Shown here piece after piece: positions 61,457 to 64,000 of a stretch of 64,000 nucleotides of DNA (positions within the stretch are counted from its first letter, which is position 1; the number at the start of each line of letters is the position of its first letter). Below the pieces are notes generated by a model. That model was not told the origin of the DNA, did no database searches, and saw nothing but the letters and a program-made list of their open reading frames with translations. The stretch covers positions 3,142,501 through 3,206,500 of the forward strand of contig NZ_CABVGP010000001.1 in assembly GCF_902497555.1 (NCBI RefSeq), in the 5' to 3' direction. This stretch comes from Amycolatopsis camponoti. Its GTDB lineage: Bacteria > Actinomycetota > Actinomycetes > Mycobacteriales > Pseudonocardiaceae. A program made the translations under genes and the position numbers.

Positions 61457-62041
61457 ATGGACGGCGGACGGGTCAACCAGAAGCGGCGGACGCGCAACGC
61501 GATCCTGGCCGCCGCGACCGAGCTGGTCCGCGCCGGCCGGACGGTGACGATGCCCGAGGTCGCCAAGGCGGCGGAGGTGTCCGAGGCGACCGCGTACCGG
61601 TACTTCCCGGACCTGGCGAGCCTGCTGCGGGAAGCCGTCGCGGGGACGCTGTTCGACCCGGCCGAGGCGCTCGCGCCCCTCGCGGACCGCGTGGATCCCG
61701 TCGCCCGCGTCGCCGCGGCGACGGAACACCTGCTGCGCCACGTCCTGACCCACGAGGGCGCGGTCCGCGCCATGATCGCGGCGACGATCACCCGCCCCGC
61801 GGACACGGTCGCCCGGCCGGGGTTGCGCTTCGGCCTCATCGAGGCGGCGCTGGCCCCGCCGGCCGAGCTGGGCGGGATGGCCGCGCCGGAGCTGGCTCAG
61901 CTGAAGCGCGATCTCGCGGTCGTCATGAGCGCGGAGGCGCTGTTCGGGCTCACCGACCTGCACGGACTGCCGGCGGGGGAGGCGGTGGACAGCATCGTCC
62001 ACACGGCGAGCGTGCTCACGCGGGCCGCCCTCGAGAGCTGA
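61457..62041 (+). CDS. TetR-family repressor
   Basis: 194 aa; ATG 61457 after GGAAGGCGGCG. HTH domain NAILAAATELVRAGRTVTMPEVAKAAEVSEATAYRYFPDLASLLREAV; the helical ligand domain follows. Divergent from the cupin-hydrolase/MFS operon, which it most likely represses until an exported or hydrolysed compound is bound. Confidence 0.93.
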   Translation: MDGGRVNQKRRTRNAILAAATELVRAGRTVTMPEVAKAAEVSEATAYRYFPDLASLLREAVAGTLFDPAEALAPLADRVDPVARVAAATEHLLRHVLTHEGAVRAMIAATITRPADTVARPGLRFGLIEAALAPPAELGGMAAPELAQLKRDLAVVMSAEALFGLTDLHGLPAGEAVDSIVHTASVLTRAALES

Positions 62042-62215
62042 GGCCGGCGACCGCCGGCTCGCCGCTTTCGGCCCGCTGTGACCGCCGTCTCGTCGTGGTG
62101 CGCCCGGCCTGGGGACGGCGGCGTATTCTCGGAGCGTGCAGATGCCGACACAGGGCGACAGTGAGCCGGTTTCGCCGGCCCGCTGCCGGGGTGCGGCCCG
62201 CGCGGAGCGCGTGTC

Positions 62216-63169
62216 GTGACCGCCGATCCGAAGACCGCCCGCCGAGGTTACGACCACGCCGCCGTCCGCTACCGCTCCGATGCCGACCTGCTCGCCGTCG
62301 CCGTGCCCTTCCTCGAAAGCGGGCTGGCCGCGGGCGAGCCCACGCTCGTGTCACTGGAGCCGGAGCGGGCCGAGCTGGTCCGCCGGGCGCTCTCCCCGGC
62401 GGCGAAGACGCAGTACCTGTCCACGGACGACTTCTACGCCCGGCCCGCCGCCGCGATCAGGTCCTACCGCGACCTGATGGCCGGGCTCGTCGCCGACGGG
62501 GCCGGGGGCATCCGCATCTTCGGCGAGATCCCACGCGCCGCCATCGACACGTCGTGGGACTGGTGGGCCCGGTACGAAGCCGCGGTCAACCACGCCTACG
62601 ACGAGTTCCCGCTGCGCAGCGTCTGCGCCTACGACACGCGCACCACCCCGCGGCACGTGCTCGACGACGTCGCCCGCACGCACCCGTTCGTCGCCATTCC
62701 CGGCGGGCAGCGCCGCAACGCCGGCTACATCGACCCGCCGGCCTTCCTGGCGGACCCGCGGCCGATGACGCCGCACCCGATCCAGCACTCCGCTCCGCTC
62801 GTCGAGCTCGCCGACCCGGACCCGCCGACCGCCCGCCACGCCGTGCTCGGCATCGCCGGGACCGACCTGCCCGCCGGTGAGATCGACGACCTCGTCCTGG
62901 CGGTCAGCGAGATCGTCGACAACGCGGTGCGCTACGGCCGTCCGCCGATCACGATGCGGATCTGGGCCGACGCCGGCCACGTCGTGGTGACCGTGCACGA
63001 CACCGGCGAAGGCCCCGCCGACCCGTTCGCCGGCCTGCTGCCCGCCGCCCGCCACATCGGCGGCCGCGGGCTGTGGATCGCGCACCAGGTCTGCAGCCAG
63101 GTGACGCTGCACCGCGACGAGACCGGCTTCACCGCCCGGCTCACCGCGGGCAACCCCTGGCGCCGCTGA
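62216..63169 (+). CDS. MEDS-domain sensor with RsbW-like HATPase domain
   Basis: 317 aa from GTG 62216 (GGAG 62203-62206). The MEDS domain (DHAAVRYRSDADLLAVAVPFLESGLAAGEPTLV... SVCAYDTRTTPRHVLDDVARTHPF) is joined to an intact anti-sigma-type ATPase: LVLAVSEIVDNAVRYGR with the N-box Asn, VVVTVHDTGEGP, HIGGRGLWIAHQVC. It likely phosphorylates or sequesters an anti-anti-sigma or sigma partner in response to a ligand. Same architecture as the decayed protein at 49707. Confidence 0.93.
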   Translation: MTADPKTARRGYDHAAVRYRSDADLLAVAVPFLESGLAAGEPTLVSLEPERAELVRRALSPAAKTQYLSTDDFYARPAAAIRSYRDLMAGLVADGAGGIRIFGEIPRAAIDTSWDWWARYEAAVNHAYDEFPLRSVCAYDTRTTPRHVLDDVARTHPFVAIPGGQRRNAGYIDPPAFLADPRPMTPHPIQHSAPLVELADPDPPTARHAVLGIAGTDLPAGEIDDLVLAVSEIVDNAVRYGRPPITMRIWADAGHVVVTVHDTGEGPADPFAGLLPAARHIGGRGLWIAHQVCSQVTLHRDETGFTARLTAGNPWRR

Positions 63170-63190
63170 GCCGGCTCGCCTACCGGCTCA
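63167..63190. terminator. bidirectional terminator hairpin
   Basis: TGAGCCGG-ctcgccta-CCGGCTCA, 8-bp arms. The left arm begins with the stop codon of the MEDS-HATPase gene and the stop of the convergent lspA-like gene lies in the loop. Confidence 0.65.
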
Positions 63191-63872
63191 CGGAAGTCCG
63201 GTGGACGCGCGGGGGATGCGTCGTCCCGCCGTAGTGGGTGGCCCCGAGCGTCACGGCGGCGACGAGCACGGCGGCACCGCTCGCCGTCACGATGCGTGCC
63301 GGGGTGCGCAGCCGCCGCCGGGGGCGGGGGATGTCGGCGGAGGTGTGGGACAGGTTCGCCGTGGCCCACCGGTAGCCGTGGGCCAGCGAAAACGCCAGGG
63401 TGGCACCGATGATGAAGAAGTCGGCGACGTTGAAGGTGTACCGGCCGACCGGGACGAAGTCGATGGCGCCGCGGACGCTGCCCGGCGCGGTGAGGTGGTG
63501 CAGCCCGAGGCGGTCGAGCAGGTTGCTGATCCAGCCGCCGATCGCCAGCGCCGCCGGCGCCCGCAGGAACGCCGGGTGCCGACGGCGCAGGAGGAGCAGC
63601 ACGGCGGCGGTCAGCAGCGCGCTGCCGGCGAGGTCGAGCACCGCCCCCGTCACCGGACCGGCGTACCAGGCCCCGACGACCGGCCCGACCAGCGGGTTGC
63701 CGCCGAAGTTGATGTGCGCCCGTGGCACTTCGCGCCAGGCCCACGCTTTGGTCACCTGGTCCGCGACGACGACCAGGATGAGGGCGAACGCGGTCCACGG
63801 CGGCCGCGAGACCCGCGCGCCGGGAACTGCCGCTTCGAGCCGGGTGGTCCCGGCGGTGCCGTCGGAGCTCAT
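63180..63872 (-). CDS. signal peptidase II (LspA)-like protein
   Basis: 230 aa from ATG 63872. Four hydrophobic helices. LspA motifs: VVADQVTKAWAWR, NFGGNPLVG, ALAIGGWISNLLDRLGLHH with one catalytic Asp, and GAIDFVPVGRYTFNVADFFI with the second. N- and C-terminal extensions (Pro/Arg-rich tail and an additional helix AVLVAAVTLGATHYGG) make it longer than the usual 160-200 aa housekeeping enzyme, so it is likely an accessory lipoprotein peptidase paralogue. SigF-type promoter upstream. Confidence 0.88.
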   Translation of the reverse strand: MSSDGTAGTTRLEAAVPGARVSRPPWTAFALILVVVADQVTKAWAWREVPRAHINFGGNPLVGPVVGAWYAGPVTGAVLDLAGSALLTAAVLLLLRRRHPAFLRAPAALAIGGWISNLLDRLGLHHLTAPGSVRGAIDFVPVGRYTFNVADFFIIGATLAFSLAHGYRWATANLSHTSADIPRPRRRLRTPARIVTASGAAVLVAAVTLGATHYGGTTHPPRVHRTSVSR

Positions 63873-63958
63873 GGTTTCCTCACAGCCCGGGCTCGGCGAC
63901 CACGGGCCGTGGCCCGGACGGGCGGCGACGGGGCTGCGTGGATTCGCGGGGTTGGGGA

Positions 63959-63984
63959 ATACCCCACCGGCGGCGCCGTCAAAC
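63959..63984 (-). promoter_or_regulatory. SigF/SigB-type promoter upstream of the lspA-like gene
   Basis: Minus strand GTTT-N16-GGGTAT, an excellent match to the SigB/SigF consensus, about 87 bp before ATG 63872. It suggests the peptidase belongs to the regulon of the sigma factor encoded at 30957-31769. Confidence 0.7.
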
Positions 63985-64000
63985 ATCGCGTTCGGGAATC

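Overview
The window is high-GC (about 70% or more by eye) actinobacterial chromosome. GTG starts, 4-bp ATGA/GTGA gene overlaps, a SigF/SigB-type sigma factor, DUF6292, group 1h-type hydrogenase parts, a type I PKS and Tat-exported DUF1800/DUF1501 proteins fit Pseudonocardiales. A dispersed TCCAC(A/T)GTGGA palindrome makes Amycolatopsis my best guess; this is inference, because no rRNA or species marker is present. No tRNA, rRNA, CRISPR array, IS element, integrase or phage capsid gene was seen.

Region 1 (1-20166) is a tightly packed plus-strand operon for an extracellular contractile injection system (eCIS, Afp/PVC/Streptomyces-CIS type). It holds a tube protein (5' end cut by the window), one sheath, a second tube protein, a small Afp6-position protein, a LysM baseplate protein, a hub and a spike encoded separately, a gp25-like wedge protein, two baseplate-J-like proteins and a P2 gpI-like tail protein. 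These are followed by three related uncharacterised proteins with a GQLL/F-H-x-GQ N-terminal module, a small unknown, a tape-measure candidate, an AAA+ ATPase and a 98-aa protein. Cap (Afp16) and PAAR (Afp10) genes are not in the window and may lie upstream.

Region 2 (20178-30978) is the likely cargo plus a PKS. A 1194-aa minus-strand protein converges on the eCIS operon. It has a disordered N-terminus, a long helical/hydrophobic middle and a C-terminal domain carrying the lysine pair, D-x-D and HG...N signatures of anthrax edema factor/ExoY nucleotidyl cyclases. It shares a short motif (QD[KR]VGN[GA]A[VI]A) at the same distance from the N-terminus with the 98-aa operon protein. An unknown 246-aa gene is coupled to its stop codon. 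Divergently, one 2118-aa PKS has A-ACP-KS-AT-DH-KR-ACP order and no thioesterase.

Region 3 (30957-38421) holds a SigF-like sigma factor with a near-perfect autoregulatory promoter, a secreted propeller-like protein, a 1327-aa secreted esterase-GH5-FN3-CBM2-PL11 enzyme behind a CebR-type operator, and a PucR-type regulator.

Region 4 (38574-46725) is metabolic and detoxifying: an IorB/IorA-like molybdenum hydroxylase, a MerR regulator facing a SnoaL-SDR-esterase operon, a secreted small protein, a DHFR-like reductase and an ECF sigma factor with a SnoaL tail.

Region 5 (46726-55448) is signalling: a roadblock-type operon, DUF6292, a MEDS sensor with a decayed ATPase domain, an XRE-tailed protein, a hydrogenase small subunit with NifU-like and DUF5947 genes but no large subunit, and a two-component system. 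Region 6 (55473-64000) carries the DUF1501/DUF1800 pair, a DinB protein, a TetR-controlled cupin-hydrolase plus MFS pump, an intact MEDS-HATPase and an LspA-like peptidase with a SigF-type promoter.
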